Positions 43,702-52,952 of a stretch of DNA of 64,000 bases are shown here, piece by piece. The translations under genes and the position numbers were made by a program. Source of the DNA: Parvicella sp964387945 (GTDB taxonomy: Bacteria > Bacteroidota > Bacteroidia > Flavobacteriales_D > Parvicellaceae); assembly GCA_964387945.1 (NCBI GenBank), contig CAYLYX010000004.1:1-64000 (forward strand), given 5' to 3'. Every line of letters begins with the position of its first letter. Within the stretch, counting starts at the first letter, position 1. The notes below the pieces were generated by a model. The model was not told the DNA's origin. It did not search any database and saw nothing but the letters and a program-made list of their open reading frames with translations.

Positions 43702-43748
43702 TGACTGGCTGGTCATTTTTTTTTATTACATTTGTGACTGGGTAGTCA
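43702..43748 (+). promoter_or_regulatory. TetR promoter with twin operators
   Basis: TGACTGGCTGGTCA (43702-43715) and TGACTGGGTAGTCA (43735-43748) share the TGACTGG-N3-GTCA pattern and are 33 bases (about three helical turns) centre to centre. Between them is the -7 box TACATTTG (43727-43734). The first site covers the -33 position and the second the start point, so TetR binding would shut the promoter. Confidence 0.75.
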
Positions 43749-43754
43749 CATAAT

Positions 43755-44414
43755 ATGCCAAAACAAACATTTCATAGCCTTGATGATGAGAAGAGGAATC
43801 GGATCAAAAGCGCCTTTCTCTTAGAATTTTCGTTGAACTCCTACGATGATGCTTCCATAAGCAACGTGGTGAGGAAGCTTGGAATTTCCAAGGGGAGTAT
43901 TTATCAGTATTTTGAGGATAAGTTGGATGTGTTTAACTACCTGATTGCAGAAAGTGTTAAAGTAAAAGTAGCTTATGTAGGTAGGACTAAACGGGAAGAT
44001 TTTCCTGATTTTTGGTCTTACTTTAAAGCACTTTACGAGTATGGGTATAGTTTTGATCGCGTTCATCCGATGGAGAGTCATTTTTTACACAACTTAACGC
44101 AAAATCTAAACTCGCCCTCTGTGAAAGGAGTTTACGATCAAATGCTCTTACAAACGGTGGGTGGTTTTAAACAAATGATCCAATCTGAGATTGAGCTAGG
44201 GTTATTCAGGAGTGATTTATCCGTGGATACGATGGCATTTTTGCTCTATAAAGTAGGTCTTAGCATAATGGAACAGCTAGAACTTGAAAACACGATTAAC
44301 CCACAAGAAAGTATTAAGAAGGGAAAGCCGGTTTTTGAGGGAGTCGAAGATAGGCTGTTGGAAATGGTAGATGATTACGTTAACCTGGTAAAACCAGCGT
44401 TTAATAAAAGATAA
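43755..44414 (+). CDS. TetR family transcriptional repressor
   Basis: 219 residues. The N-terminal HTH (residues about 12-55) includes ISNVVRKLGISKGSIYQYFEDKLDVFNYLI, the TetR recognition helix pattern; the C-terminal ligand domain is helical. The gene follows twin operator palindromes at 43702-43748 and starts one base before an ABC exporter ATPase, so it probably represses its own operon and is released by a substrate of that exporter. Confidence 0.93.
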   Translation: MPKQTFHSLDDEKRNRIKSAFLLEFSLNSYDDASISNVVRKLGISKGSIYQYFEDKLDVFNYLIAESVKVKVAYVGRTKREDFPDFWSYFKALYEYGYSFDRVHPMESHFLHNLTQNLNSPSVKGVYDQMLLQTVGGFKQMIQSEIELGLFRSDLSVDTMAFLLYKVGLSIMEQLELENTINPQESIKKGKPVFEGVEDRLLEMVDDYVNLVKPAFNKR

Positions 44415-44415
44415 T

Positions 44416-45291
44416 ATGAAAGCAATTGAATTAAACAAATTGACGAAGTATTACGGAGATTCCATGGGAATCAAAGACGTGTCCTTCGAAGTAGAAAAAG
44501 GAGAAGTTTTTGGGTTTATAGGACCAAACGGAGCTGGTAAATCTACCGCTATTCGAACTATTCTGGGTTTGCTGAAGTCCACCTCAGGTTCGGCACATGT
44601 ACTTGGTCTAGACATTGAAAAACAGGGAAAAGAACTTCGAGAGAAAATAGGCTATTTACCTTCAGAAGTAAACTACTACGCTGAGATGAATTCGAGGGAA
44701 TTACTTGAGTATTCTGCGGGGTTTTACCCCAATGTTGATCTCAACGAAATTGAAAGACTGGCAAACCTTTTTGAACTAGATTTAGAAAAACAGATAGAAG
44801 ACCTTTCCTTTGGAAATAAGAAGAAGTGTGCAATCATTCAGTGTGTGTTGCATCAACCTGAACTTCTAATTTTGGATGAGCCGACATCTGGTTTGGATCC
44901 GTTAATGCAGAACCGATTTTTTGAATTGATGGAAGAAAAGAATAAACAAGGAACAACGATTTTCTTCAGTTCTCATATACTTTCAGAGATTCAGCGCATG
45001 TGTGATCGGGCGGCTGTTATTCGGAAAGGAGAAATTATAGCAGTAGAGCACATTCAACACTTGCTAGAAAAGCAAATGAAGAAAGTGAAACTTGTTTTGC
45101 CTGAAGGCTCCGAATTGAGTGAATTTCCTGATGGTGTTCAGGAGGTAAAACAAGTTGGCAACAAAGTCTCTTTCGACTATGTGGGAGATATTAATCCGTT
45201 GTTAATTTGGCTGTCAGCATACGAGTTACAAGATTTAGTGATGGAAGAGCCTGATCTGGAGTCAATTTTTATGAATTATTACGAACGTTAA
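44416..45291 (+). CDS. ABC-2 exporter ATP-binding protein
   Basis: 291 residues. Walker A GPNGAGKST (36-44), signature LSFGNKKKCAI near 135, Walker B LLILDEPTSGLDP, and H-loop FFSSHILSE. A C-terminal extension of about 75 residues is typical of the CcmA/NodI-type ATPases. It pairs with the permease eight bases downstream. Substrate unknown; TetR control suggests a xenobiotic, lipid or bacteriocin. Confidence 0.94.
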   Translation: MKAIELNKLTKYYGDSMGIKDVSFEVEKGEVFGFIGPNGAGKSTAIRTILGLLKSTSGSAHVLGLDIEKQGKELREKIGYLPSEVNYYAEMNSRELLEYSAGFYPNVDLNEIERLANLFELDLEKQIEDLSFGNKKKCAIIQCVLHQPELLILDEPTSGLDPLMQNRFFELMEEKNKQGTTIFFSSHILSEIQRMCDRAAVIRKGEIIAVEHIQHLLEKQMKKVKLVLPEGSELSEFPDGVQEVKQVGNKVSFDYVGDINPLLIWLSAYELQDLVMEEPDLESIFMNYYER

Positions 45292-45301
45292 TCTCATTGC
45301 T

Positions 45302-46108
45302 ATGAATAAGAATTTGTTTACCAAAGAATTAAAGCGAAGCAGAAAGAACCTAATCACATGGACCGCGATTGTGGTGGGGTTTACCTTCATGGTCTTGGCG
45401 ATCTTTCCGTTTATGGAAGACATGGGAAAAGATATGGCACAACTGATGGATAAAATGCCAGAAGAATTGGGTAAAGCCTTTGGAATGGACAGTCAGACTT
45501 GGTCAAATATTCTTGGGTTTTATAGTACCTACTATGGTGTTTATATTGTAGTATTGATGAGCATTTACACAGCTTCCACTGGTGCGAATATGTTATCTAA
45601 AGAAGAGCGAGAGCGTACAGCCGAATTTCTCATGACCAAACCGTTGACTCGATGGGATATTTTTAAGACAAAGATGGCTTCACTTTTTACGTTGAGCATT
45701 TTTATTTATATCGTTCAAACGATTGCTGCCATTGCTGGTTTGCTACTTTTCGGCAAAGGAAGCTTTGAATGGGAAGTTTTTACCATTATGCAAGCGAGTG
45801 GTTTGATACTGATGCTGTTTTTTACGGCATGTGGTGTTATTTTCTCCATGTTTCTCACGCCAAAAAAGAACTTCATGGGAATGGTTGTCGGTTTGACATT
45901 CGGAACATACTTTTTAAACGCCATTGCTAAGTCAACTGATCAAACGGCTTTTTTGGGGTACCTCTCGCCATTTCACTACTTTGATTTTACTGTTTTTGAA
46001 CCGGATTATGCCTTTAATTACATCGGGACAGCTGTCCTACTATCGATTACATTCGGGTTGTTATACGTGTCGTTTAAGACTTACCGAAGTAAGGATATTG
46101 TGGGCTAG
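45302..46108 (+). CDS. ABC-2 exporter permease
   Basis: 268 residues with six membrane segments and a cytoplasmic loop carrying SKEERERTAEFLMTKPLTRWDIFKTK, the usual ABC-2 permease motif. It is the last gene of the TetR-ATPase-permease operon, and its stop overlaps the convergent glycosyltransferase gene by four bases. Confidence 0.92.
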   Translation: MNKNLFTKELKRSRKNLITWTAIVVGFTFMVLAIFPFMEDMGKDMAQLMDKMPEELGKAFGMDSQTWSNILGFYSTYYGVYIVVLMSIYTASTGANMLSKEERERTAEFLMTKPLTRWDIFKTKMASLFTLSIFIYIVQTIAAIAGLLLFGKGSFEWEVFTIMQASGLILMLFFTACGVIFSMFLTPKKNFMGMVVGLTFGTYFLNAIAKSTDQTAFLGYLSPFHYFDFTVFEPDYAFNYIGTAVLLSITFGLLYVSFKTYRSKDIVG

Positions 46109-47289
46109 GAAAGAATTTTTTTGAAAACGCCTAGATATTGTTGCTGAACAGCTGTTAGGTTATAATTGGCAAGCGTCTGGGAAAAGTCAATTTTGTCAAA
46201 ATCTTTAGAGGTCATCCAGTCCTGTAGTAATTGGGCCAATTCCTTTGAGTCGGAGTAACCTCCGAATAACGCTTTCATTTCATCATCAACAGGGTATTTC
46301 TTAGTAATTAATGCTGGTTTATGGTGTTTAATGACATCATTGATGCTTCCTGAGATTTTAGTGTATCCATAGTGTTCGGTATAGATCGTATAACGGGTTT
46401 CAATCTTGGTCGGAATGATGAAGAAGTCGCAGGTGCTGACTTGCTCGTCAAACTCTTGCTGAGGAACAAAATCGGGATAGGAAGTCAAGCTAAAAGAACT
46501 GGACGAAAGCTTTTTAAACTTCCCGACCATCCTTTTAGCATAGTTCGAATTTGCTTTACCGAGAAGAATCAGTTCCAAGCTTTTTTTTGACTTATGGAGA
46601 AAAGGAAGAATAAGTTCAATTGCGTCAAGAACTGTTTTGTAGTCTCTGTTTCTTTGGTCAACTTTACCAATTATACATACTTTAAAATGCTCTGATGTGT
46701 TTCTGGTGTAATTTTTACTGTTTTTCCAAAAGCCAAATGGTAACGTCCATACTTTATCCTTTTCTAAATTAAAGGAGTTGACAGCGTGCTTAGCAATTTG
46801 ATGACTAGGAAAAATGTGATGATCTACGCGGTCGGTAAATTTTTTTCTGTAATACCAGTCCATTTCTCCAATTGTTTTCCGAATGAGGTGAGAACCGTCT
46901 TTCCATAGATAGAAAGGTGTCCATTTAGGACGATAGGTTTGAGTAATCGAGTTGAAGAATGTGTTGGAATTATGAATGCGCAAAAGCATGGGAACGGTCA
47001 ATTTTAGATCAGACCACTTTTTGAAATGACTCGCTACGGTATTCAAAAGGGCTAGATCGCAGGCGTTAATTTCATGCAGGTGATGGTTCAGAAATGCCTG
47101 CATGGATTCGTCTTTTTTTTGGAGACTCAACTCAAAGTAATTTTCGTCCTGCCAGTTGACTTGCCTCCATATTTTCTCACTCGTGAATACGTGAACAATT
47201 AACGCTGGCTGAGACAAAATGTGAAGGGAATTTCGCAGCACCTCCGCATGGTAATCAAATTCTATGAGTGCTACACTAATTTTTTTCAT
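46105..47289 (-). CDS. Putative GT-B glycosyltransferase
   Basis: 394 residues, no signal peptide. The middle has VDHHIFPSHQIAKHAVNSFNLEKDKVWTLPFGFW and FKVCIIGKVDQRNRDYKTVLDAIELI, the linker and start of the second Rossmann domain of GT-B enzymes; DFFIIPTKIETRYTIYTEHYGYTKISGSINDVIKHHKPALI occupies the nucleotide-sugar site. Similarity to GT4 is distant. It overlaps the downstream sulfotransferase reading frame by 14 bases, forming an operon with two sulfotransferases, so it probably makes a sulfated surface glycan. Confidence 0.7.
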   Translation of the reverse strand: MKKISVALIEFDYHAEVLRNSLHILSQPALIVHVFTSEKIWRQVNWQDENYFELSLQKKDESMQAFLNHHLHEINACDLALLNTVASHFKKWSDLKLTVPMLLRIHNSNTFFNSITQTYRPKWTPFYLWKDGSHLIRKTIGEMDWYYRKKFTDRVDHHIFPSHQIAKHAVNSFNLEKDKVWTLPFGFWKNSKNYTRNTSEHFKVCIIGKVDQRNRDYKTVLDAIELILPFLHKSKKSLELILLGKANSNYAKRMVGKFKKLSSSSFSLTSYPDFVPQQEFDEQVSTCDFFIIPTKIETRYTIYTEHYGYTKISGSINDVIKHHKPALITKKYPVDDEMKALFGGYSDSKELAQLLQDWMTSKDFDKIDFSQTLANYNLTAVQQQYLGVFKKILS

Positions 47290-48097
47290 ACCGATTTAAC
47301 AGTGGAAGTCTAAAGTTCGTTAACTCTTTCTCTAGAAACTTCCTTTCTTCAGGGGTTAAGCGCTCATTGAGTTTATCCTTCAAAAGTAACTCTTTTGAAT
47401 TATTGGATTTCCAGGTTTCGTCTTTCTCTATCATTTCGTCTACGCCTGTTTGAAAGTTTAGGATGTTATCCGAATATGGTAGCTCAAGAAATTTACAGAC
47501 CTTTTTGGCAACAACTTTAGGAGTCTTAACAACGTCTTCATAAAAAACGTGCAAGTGATTTTTTCTATCCAAATAGCTTTGAGATATTGTCATTTCTCGT
47601 TTATATCGTTCAATAGCTTTAAACAAGGAAGACTGTTGAAATGCTTGAGGATGTTTTTTACTTACATCGTATAGTGCGGCAATAGTTGATTTGGGTTCAC
47701 GAACCGTATGAATAAAGAAACAATTTTCAACATTTTTTTCAATCAAATCTATATAATAGAGGTGCATCGGTGTCTTTTCGAGCCAGATGGACTGATTTTT
47801 GCCCTCCGCAATACAATCGAGTTGTTTTGTGAGGTACTGAGTCCATTGATTCATGTTTCTGGGCTTTCCGTGATAGGTTGAGTAGCCCTGAAAAGAGTTC
47901 TTATCAAAAAAAGATTTGACCAATTCCTGATGCTGAGGTTTGATTTTATGAATTAAACGCAAGGCATACTGCTTGGGAATGGTATTCGAGAAGAAATGTG
48001 TTTCAGGAAACGTACAAATGTCTTCATGACTACCCACAATACTTTGTAACAGTGTAGTTCCAGATCGCGCTATGCCTACTATAAAAATGCGTTTCAT
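47276..48097 (-). CDS. Sulfotransferase family protein (1)
   Basis: About 273 residues from the ATG at 48097. PAPS-binding P-loop IVGIARSGTTLLQSIVGSH at the N terminus, and the 3'-phosphate-binding segment FIHTVREPKSTIAALYDV near residue 130. These transfer sulfate from PAPS to carbohydrates or other acceptors. The start is four bases past the stop of the second sulfotransferase gene, and the glycosyltransferase gene follows with overlap. Acceptor is inferred to be a glycan. Confidence 0.85.
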   Translation of the reverse strand: MKRIFIVGIARSGTTLLQSIVGSHEDICTFPETHFFSNTIPKQYALRLIHKIKPQHQELVKSFFDKNSFQGYSTYHGKPRNMNQWTQYLTKQLDCIAEGKNQSIWLEKTPMHLYYIDLIEKNVENCFFIHTVREPKSTIAALYDVSKKHPQAFQQSSLFKAIERYKREMTISQSYLDRKNHLHVFYEDVVKTPKVVAKKVCKFLELPYSDNILNFQTGVDEMIEKDETWKSNNSKELLLKDKLNERLTPEERKFLEKELTNFRLPLLNRYEKN

Positions 48098-48101
48098 TTC
48101 T

Positions 48102-49055
48102 TTAAAGGTCAAAATTAATTGAACCAAATGCAAATTCATAACCTTTTAAGAACTCATCCACCTCCTGTGTTGAAAGGCGTTTTTCCCACACAGAATCGTG
48201 TCCATCTATCTTTCTATTGGTATCATAACCCTTTCCAACTTTAAACTTAGACTCCATAAAGGCTTTAGTGTTGGTGTCAAATTGTATATTAAGTTGAGAG
48301 CAGAGTCGTTCGACTTCTTCGAATGGGTTTGAGATGACCTGTTCATAGTCAACAAATTGAATTTTATCAAGCGACCTGTATGACTTGGCAACGATTTCAA
48401 AGACCCCAAGTTGATATCCTGCAAGGTAATCAGACGTCTTTTCATGGGCAGAATCTACAGGTTGAATTCCAAAATATTCCAACAACGCTAAATCCTGATA
48501 GAGCTTGCGGTTTCCATCAGGCATATTCAGATTCACATAACTTGAGTAAACATTCAGCGGGTGTCTTGTAAGTATAACGGGTTTAAACTTTAAGTGTTTG
48601 ACCAAAAAAGGTACAGCCAGACTGGCATGAACTGTTTTGATAAGCGTTTTTTGCTCAGATCGATTTCCTGTCACCATATCAAGCCAAAATTTAGACATAG
48701 AGATTGGATTTTGCATGGCTACGCCATTTTGAGCCAAATTACTCTGGAGTTTTTCCTTTTTTAGTCCATAAATTTTTTTGATCAATTTATTTTGCCAACT
48801 GGCTTGATCTGCGATGTTATGATGAAGAGCAATTTGAAATAATCGTTTATACTTTTCGTTATGATCATCCGCTGTAAGGAATGGAAACCTTGGGAGTCCC
48901 ACCTTATGATGTAATCCGAAATAAGAATTGAGTTCATTGTCAGGCTCATGAACCTTTCGTATCCCATTTTTATATGTCAACACTTCAGACAACCAAGTAG
49001 AACCAGACCTTGGAACACTAAATAGGATTATATTGTTTTCATACTTCGAACTCAT
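48102..49055 (-). CDS. Sulfotransferase family protein (2)
   Basis: 317 residues. P-loop SVPRSGSTWLSEVLTYK (residues about 13-30) and PVILTRHPLNVYSSYVNL near residue 155 are the 5'- and 3'-phosphosulfate-binding motifs. Only distantly similar to its neighbour, so it is a second enzyme rather than a recent duplicate. It is first in the minus-strand operon with sulfotransferase 1 and a glycosyltransferase. Confidence 0.85.
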   Translation of the reverse strand: MSSKYENNIILFSVPRSGSTWLSEVLTYKNGIRKVHEPDNELNSYFGLHHKVGLPRFPFLTADDHNEKYKRLFQIALHHNIADQASWQNKLIKKIYGLKKEKLQSNLAQNGVAMQNPISMSKFWLDMVTGNRSEQKTLIKTVHASLAVPFLVKHLKFKPVILTRHPLNVYSSYVNLNMPDGNRKLYQDLALLEYFGIQPVDSAHEKTSDYLAGYQLGVFEIVAKSYRSLDKIQFVDYEQVISNPFEEVERLCSQLNIQFDTNTKAFMESKFKVGKGYDTNRKIDGHDSVWEKRLSTQEVDEFLKGYEFAFGSINFDL

Positions 49056-49128
49056 ATGCGTTTGTGAAGATAAGACTAAATAAAACTGCTTGCTTGATAA
49101 GCATAATTTATTTGTTCTGACTTTAAGT

Positions 49129-49163
49129 AAAAAAGAGCATAAACGAAAACGTAAATGCTCTTT
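49129..49163 (-). terminator. Terminator after the PorE-like gene
   Basis: AAAGAGCAT (49132-49140) pairs with ATGCTCTTT (49155-49163) across a 14-base loop. On the minus strand the stem is followed by T residues. Confidence 0.8.
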
Positions 49164-49190
49164 CAGAGGGAAGTTGATCCATTTGAACTG

Positions 49191-51179
49191 TTAAGGTTCG
49201 AAATCCACACTCAGAATTTTGAACTGAGTTCTACGGTTCTTTTGATGTGCTGCTTCTCGCTCTTCCTTTGTAGGAAGGGAAGCTATAAAGTCACAGGTTA
49301 AACCGTCTCTTGGAACGCCTTCTCCATAACCTACGGGTACGAGTCGTTCTTTGGCTATTCCTTTTGATATGAGGTATTTCACACAAGAGTTTGCCCTTCC
49401 TTGGGATAGTTCTAAATTGTATGGTTCAGGACCTCTACAGTCTGTATGTGCTTGGAGCTCAACGATCCATGTAGGGTGTTCAATCATTAGGTCGTACAAG
49501 TGATTCAGAGAGTCCTTGGAGTTAACTTCACCCGAAATTACCTGTAGGAGTGAATCGTCAAAATCATATCGTACTTCAGGTAGGTCGATCGGCTTGTCCT
49601 TCGGGAACAACACAAATTCTTCAATGTAATTTTTGCTGTTTTCTAATCCCATCGTAGAAATTTTAGAAGAAGCTTCAGCAAACTCTGGAGCCGATGCAAC
49701 AAAGGAATAGTTTTTGTCCGCATTTAGATAACGTTTCATGTTGTTAATCTCATCAAACCTGAAGTAGCCATTCTCATCTGCCGTTACCTCATAGATTTCT
49801 TGGTCAGAAGTTGTTAGCTTAAGGTTTGCGTAGGGAATGGGTTTGCTGTCTTCCTGATTAATCACGTAGCATTCGGAAGTAATCTTTATTTGCTTTAAAT
49901 TAAACGAGTACAAATCATCCATTCCTTTGCCACCCGATCGGTTACTGGTAAGAAATCCTCGATCTTTGTCTTCTAGCAGGATGCCAAAGTCGTCACGTGC
50001 TGAATTTAAAGGAGCAGGCAAGAGTTCTGGACTTTGCCATGAGTTTTCCTCTTCGGCAGCTAAGGCTTTGTATAAATCTAGTCCTCCTAGCCCTACCAAA
50101 CCATTTGAAGAGAAGTAAAGATTGTTGTCTTCATCCAGATGGGGGAAGACTTCATCTCCTACCGTATTGATCGAAGGACCTAGGTTGACGGGAGTTGCCC
50201 AAGCTTTTTCTTTTTTATCATATTGAGTTATCCATAAGTCTTTTCCTCCAAATCCATTTGGAAGGTCTGCTGCAAATATCATTGCATCTCCTTTTTTGTT
50301 TAGCGTAGGATGTCCACAACTCAATGAGTCTGCACCTTCTGGCTTTAATGGGATTTCTTGGGCTTCTTTCCAGCCATTACCTTGCTTTTCACTAAAATAA
50401 ATGGAACAACCGATATTCTTTTTGGGAATGACATTGCATCTTGTAAAGTAAAGAATGTCTTCTTTTTCGTGCATTACAGGCGTTCCTTCGTTGTGCTCTG
50501 TGTTGATCTGTGAAGGAAGAATTTCTGGTTCTCCCCACTTTCCCTTGTTGTCCCGGGTGGTCATCCAAATATCAGAAAAGCTTTGTCCTGTTCTATCGTC
50601 CAGAGATGAGCCTGTAGAACCAGGTCGAGTAGAAGCGAATAAAAGGATGTTTTGTTTTCGATCGGCAAAGGAAGTCGAGTAATCGTAAAACTCCGTATTG
50701 AGTTGAATCTCCTGTTGAAAGATGTACTTGCTTTCTTCTGGAAGCATGGGATGACTTAATTGGGTTTCGCAGGATTTTAGTTTGGTTTGAGACCATTTAT
50801 CATCTGGTACCATTTTTAAGTATTCCTCAAAAAGATCAGCGGCTTTCTGATAGTCGCCTTGCTGCATAAGTACTTCTGCCATTTGTAAAACAAGTTGGGG
50901 CTCTTCACTACTATATTTCAGTTTTTCTGCCCGTTCTAGATACACTTCAGCTTGTTCAATATCTAGCATCTGAGCATAGCACAGCGCAATTTTAAAGTTG
51001 ATTTCGCCTTTTTGGTGTGCAGATTTAATTTTTACCTCTGCCTTCTTGTAGTAATCAATTGCAGAAACATATTTTTCGTTATAGAATGCGAGTTCGGCAT
51101 CCTTAAAGTAATCCTTTTGGGCATAGGAGAAACTCCCGATCCCAAGCATTAATCCGAGTAAAATAATTTTTGTGTTCAT
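49191..51179 (-). CDS. PorE-like protein: TPR, PD40 propeller, carboxypeptidase-regulatory and OmpA domains
   Basis: 662 residues. A signal peptide; TPR region (about 22-135, for example EINFKIALCYAQMLDIEQAEVYLERA); PD40 propeller (150-415, with DLWITQYDKKEKAW, YFSSNGLVGLGGLDLYK and FLTSNRSGGKGMDDLY); a regulatory beta domain (430-520); OmpA domain (540-660) with AHTDCRGPEPYNLELSQGRANS and QKNRRTQFKIL. The HTD Asp and the Arg for peptidoglycan binding are both present. The order matches PorE of the T9SS, which links the trans-envelope complex to peptidoglycan. Paralogues exist, so the exact identity is not proven. Confidence 0.9.
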   Translation of the reverse strand: MNTKIILLGLMLGIGSFSYAQKDYFKDAELAFYNEKYVSAIDYYKKAEVKIKSAHQKGEINFKIALCYAQMLDIEQAEVYLERAEKLKYSSEEPQLVLQMAEVLMQQGDYQKAADLFEEYLKMVPDDKWSQTKLKSCETQLSHPMLPEESKYIFQQEIQLNTEFYDYSTSFADRKQNILLFASTRPGSTGSSLDDRTGQSFSDIWMTTRDNKGKWGEPEILPSQINTEHNEGTPVMHEKEDILYFTRCNVIPKKNIGCSIYFSEKQGNGWKEAQEIPLKPEGADSLSCGHPTLNKKGDAMIFAADLPNGFGGKDLWITQYDKKEKAWATPVNLGPSINTVGDEVFPHLDEDNNLYFSSNGLVGLGGLDLYKALAAEEENSWQSPELLPAPLNSARDDFGILLEDKDRGFLTSNRSGGKGMDDLYSFNLKQIKITSECYVINQEDSKPIPYANLKLTTSDQEIYEVTADENGYFRFDEINNMKRYLNADKNYSFVASAPEFAEASSKISTMGLENSKNYIEEFVLFPKDKPIDLPEVRYDFDDSLLQVISGEVNSKDSLNHLYDLMIEHPTWIVELQAHTDCRGPEPYNLELSQGRANSCVKYLISKGIAKERLVPVGYGEGVPRDGLTCDFIASLPTKEEREAAHQKNRRTQFKILSVDFEP

Positions 51180-51380
51180 GTGTTCAGTTCTTACCGATGG
51201 TTAAAAAACTAAACAGGCCTGTTTATTTCTTGAATATTCTGGTGGAATAATACAGTTTGGAAAAAAGGTTACAGGAGAAATAACAATACGGTTTAAATCG
51301 GCAATTGAGATGGGAATAGAGAAAATTAATTTTCATCTTTTATTTCGCTTGAAAAAAATAAAACGGAACTATTATTTAAC

Positions 51381-51388
51381 TACATTTG
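51381..51388 (+). promoter_or_regulatory. -7 box of the cold-shock gene
   Basis: TACATTTG, 29 bases before the ATG. No well-spaced -33 TTG was seen. Confidence 0.5.
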
Positions 51389-51417
51389 AGCCAGTTAATT
51401 TTTAATACGCATAAATC

Positions 51418-51612
51418 ATGAAAGAAGGAACAGTTAAGTTCTTTGACAGAACAAAAGGATTTGGATTTATTAAATCTGAATCAGGACAAGACATTTTTGT
51501 TCACCAAACAGGTCTTGTTGACGAAATCAATGACAACGATCGAGTAACTTACGAAGAGGGTGAAGGAAGAAGAGGAATCGTTGCCACGCAAGTAAGAGTA
51601 ATCAAAGATTAA
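51418..51612 (+). CDS. Cold-shock domain protein
   Basis: 64 residues. RNP1 KGFGFIK and RNP2 DIFVHQT are intact, with the EGTVKFFDRTKGFGFI start of CspA-like proteins, which bind single-stranded nucleic acid and act as RNA chaperones. The 5' leader of about 25 bases is short, so the long thermosensing leader of E. coli cspA is absent. Followed by a terminator. Confidence 0.96.
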   Translation: MKEGTVKFFDRTKGFGFIKSESGQDIFVHQTGLVDEINDNDRVTYEEGEGRRGIVATQVRVIKD

Positions 51613-51634
51613 TCAGATACACTTGAAGCTGCAG

Positions 51635-51667
51635 AAGCCTGATCTCAAAGAGATCGGGCTTTTGTTT
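51635..51667 (+). terminator. Terminator after the cold-shock gene
   Basis: AAGCCTGATCTC pairs with GAGATCGGGCTT around AAA, then TTTGTTTTT. The final T run overlaps the end of the opposing cvfB-like gene. Confidence 0.88.
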
Positions 51668-52498
51668 TTATAGGGCTTGAATTCCTTTTTCTTTAATCTC
51701 AATCATCCGCTGTTTGTAGAGTATTCCGATTGCTTTTTTAAATGCCTTTTTGCTAACGTGAAACTCTTTTTTAATCTCTTCTGGAGAGGACTTGTCATGA
51801 ACAGCCAAAAAACCTCCTGCTTCTACCAGTTGCGTCAGAATTTGTTTGGAAACTTCATCCAAATGATCCATTCCCGTCTTTTGAAGTCTTAGGTCTACCT
51901 TGCCGTCCTCGCGAATTTGAGCAATAAACCCCTCAAGTCGATCTCCGATGCGAAGGGGTTGGTGAATTTCAGAGTTGTAAATCAAACCAATGGCATGATC
52001 GTCTATTATGGCAGCATAGCCTAGGTCGGTTTTTTTGTAAATCAAGAGATCAACTTCTTCGTTTTCTTTGTACTCCTCATCCAAGGGTTCCAAGTATTTG
52101 TCGATCTTACAACTTGCTGCAATCCTCCCGGTAAGTTCATCGAGGTAAACATATACGATGGTACTGTGCCCAACCTCTAGTTTTTTCTTCTGTTCACCAA
52201 AAGGAACGAGTAAGTCTTTCTCCAATCCCCAGTCCAGAAACGCACCGATATTGGTGACATCTTTTACTTTGAGATTACTGAATTCACCAACAATGGCATA
52301 AGGATTTTCTGTTGTAGCTACTATTCTATCTTCAGAATCCTTGTACACAAAAACTTCAAGTAAATCATTTTCCCTAAAGGTGTCGGGAACGTATTTTTGA
52401 GGTAGTAATACTTCTGAATCGTCAGTGCATGCCAAGTACCAACCGTGTTGTGTACTTCGTTTAGCCCTAAGTGTATTGAAATCTCCAATGTTGATCAT
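51668..52498 (-). CDS. CvfB/YitL-like S1 RNA-binding protein
   Basis: 276 residues arranged as S1-like beta barrels (VGEFSNLKVKDVTNIGAFLDWGLEKDLLVPFGEQ and IGDRLEGFIAQIREDGKVDLRLQKTG) and a C-terminal winged helix (KKEFHVSKKAFKKAIGILYKQRMI). This matches CvfB, an RNA-binding protein affecting virulence and gene expression in firmicutes; the role in Bacteroidota is not known. The -7 box is four bases before the ATG. Confidence 0.9.
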   Translation of the reverse strand: MINIGDFNTLRAKRSTQHGWYLACTDDSEVLLPQKYVPDTFRENDLLEVFVYKDSEDRIVATTENPYAIVGEFSNLKVKDVTNIGAFLDWGLEKDLLVPFGEQKKKLEVGHSTIVYVYLDELTGRIAASCKIDKYLEPLDEEYKENEEVDLLIYKKTDLGYAAIIDDHAIGLIYNSEIHQPLRIGDRLEGFIAQIREDGKVDLRLQKTGMDHLDEVSKQILTQLVEAGGFLAVHDKSSPEEIKKEFHVSKKAFKKAIGILYKQRMIEIKEKGIQAL

Positions 52499-52502
52499 GC
52501 GA

Positions 52503-52510
52503 CAAAGGTA
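52503..52510 (-). promoter_or_regulatory. -7 box of the CvfB-like gene
   Basis: On the minus strand TACCTTTG, followed by four bases and then ATG. This places the start codon at the expected transcription start. Confidence 0.5.
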
Positions 52511-52522
52511 ATGTTAATTTAT

Positions 52523-52927
52523 TCAGGCTTTTGGTGTCGTTTCCTTTGGTGTCAGCTTTTGCATGATAAACAAGGCAAGAAAAACTTCTAACCAACTCGC
52601 AGGAATCGCAAAAGTCAAGATTCCAAATGGAAGTACTTGCATATTTCCGACCACCAACCACATCAGGACAAAACCGATCACCCAGCCAAGAAAAAAGGTT
52701 TCTGTAAATGAGAAACGCTTAAGAAGGATAAATAGTACAACAGAGAAAGTCATCGCCCAGATTCCCCATACCGCACCATTTATTGGTTCTGTGGCAAAGG
52801 TAAGTCCAAGACCTTCGTAATGTTCTGTCCAATAGTCTTTTAAAATAAATTCGTTTCTAACGAATTCAGAAATGCTTACCCAAATGGTAGATAGTAAAAT
52901 GGGCAGGATCGTACTTTTGAAACTCAT
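52523..52927 (-). CDS. Small membrane protein of unknown function
   Basis: 134 residues with four hydrophobic segments (about 5-22, 48-70, 75-93, 99-122). Motif-like parts include EFVRNEFILKDYWTEHYEGLGL in the first loop, which may face the periplasm. No recognised family. A -7 box lies at 52953-52960. Confidence 0.72.
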   Translation of the reverse strand: MSFKSTILPILLSTIWVSISEFVRNEFILKDYWTEHYEGLGLTFATEPINGAVWGIWAMTFSVVLFILLKRFSFTETFFLGWVIGFVLMWLVVGNMQVLPFGILTFAIPASWLEVFLALFIMQKLTPKETTPKA

Positions 52928-52952
52928 ATGCTTCGATTACTTTAATAGCAAC

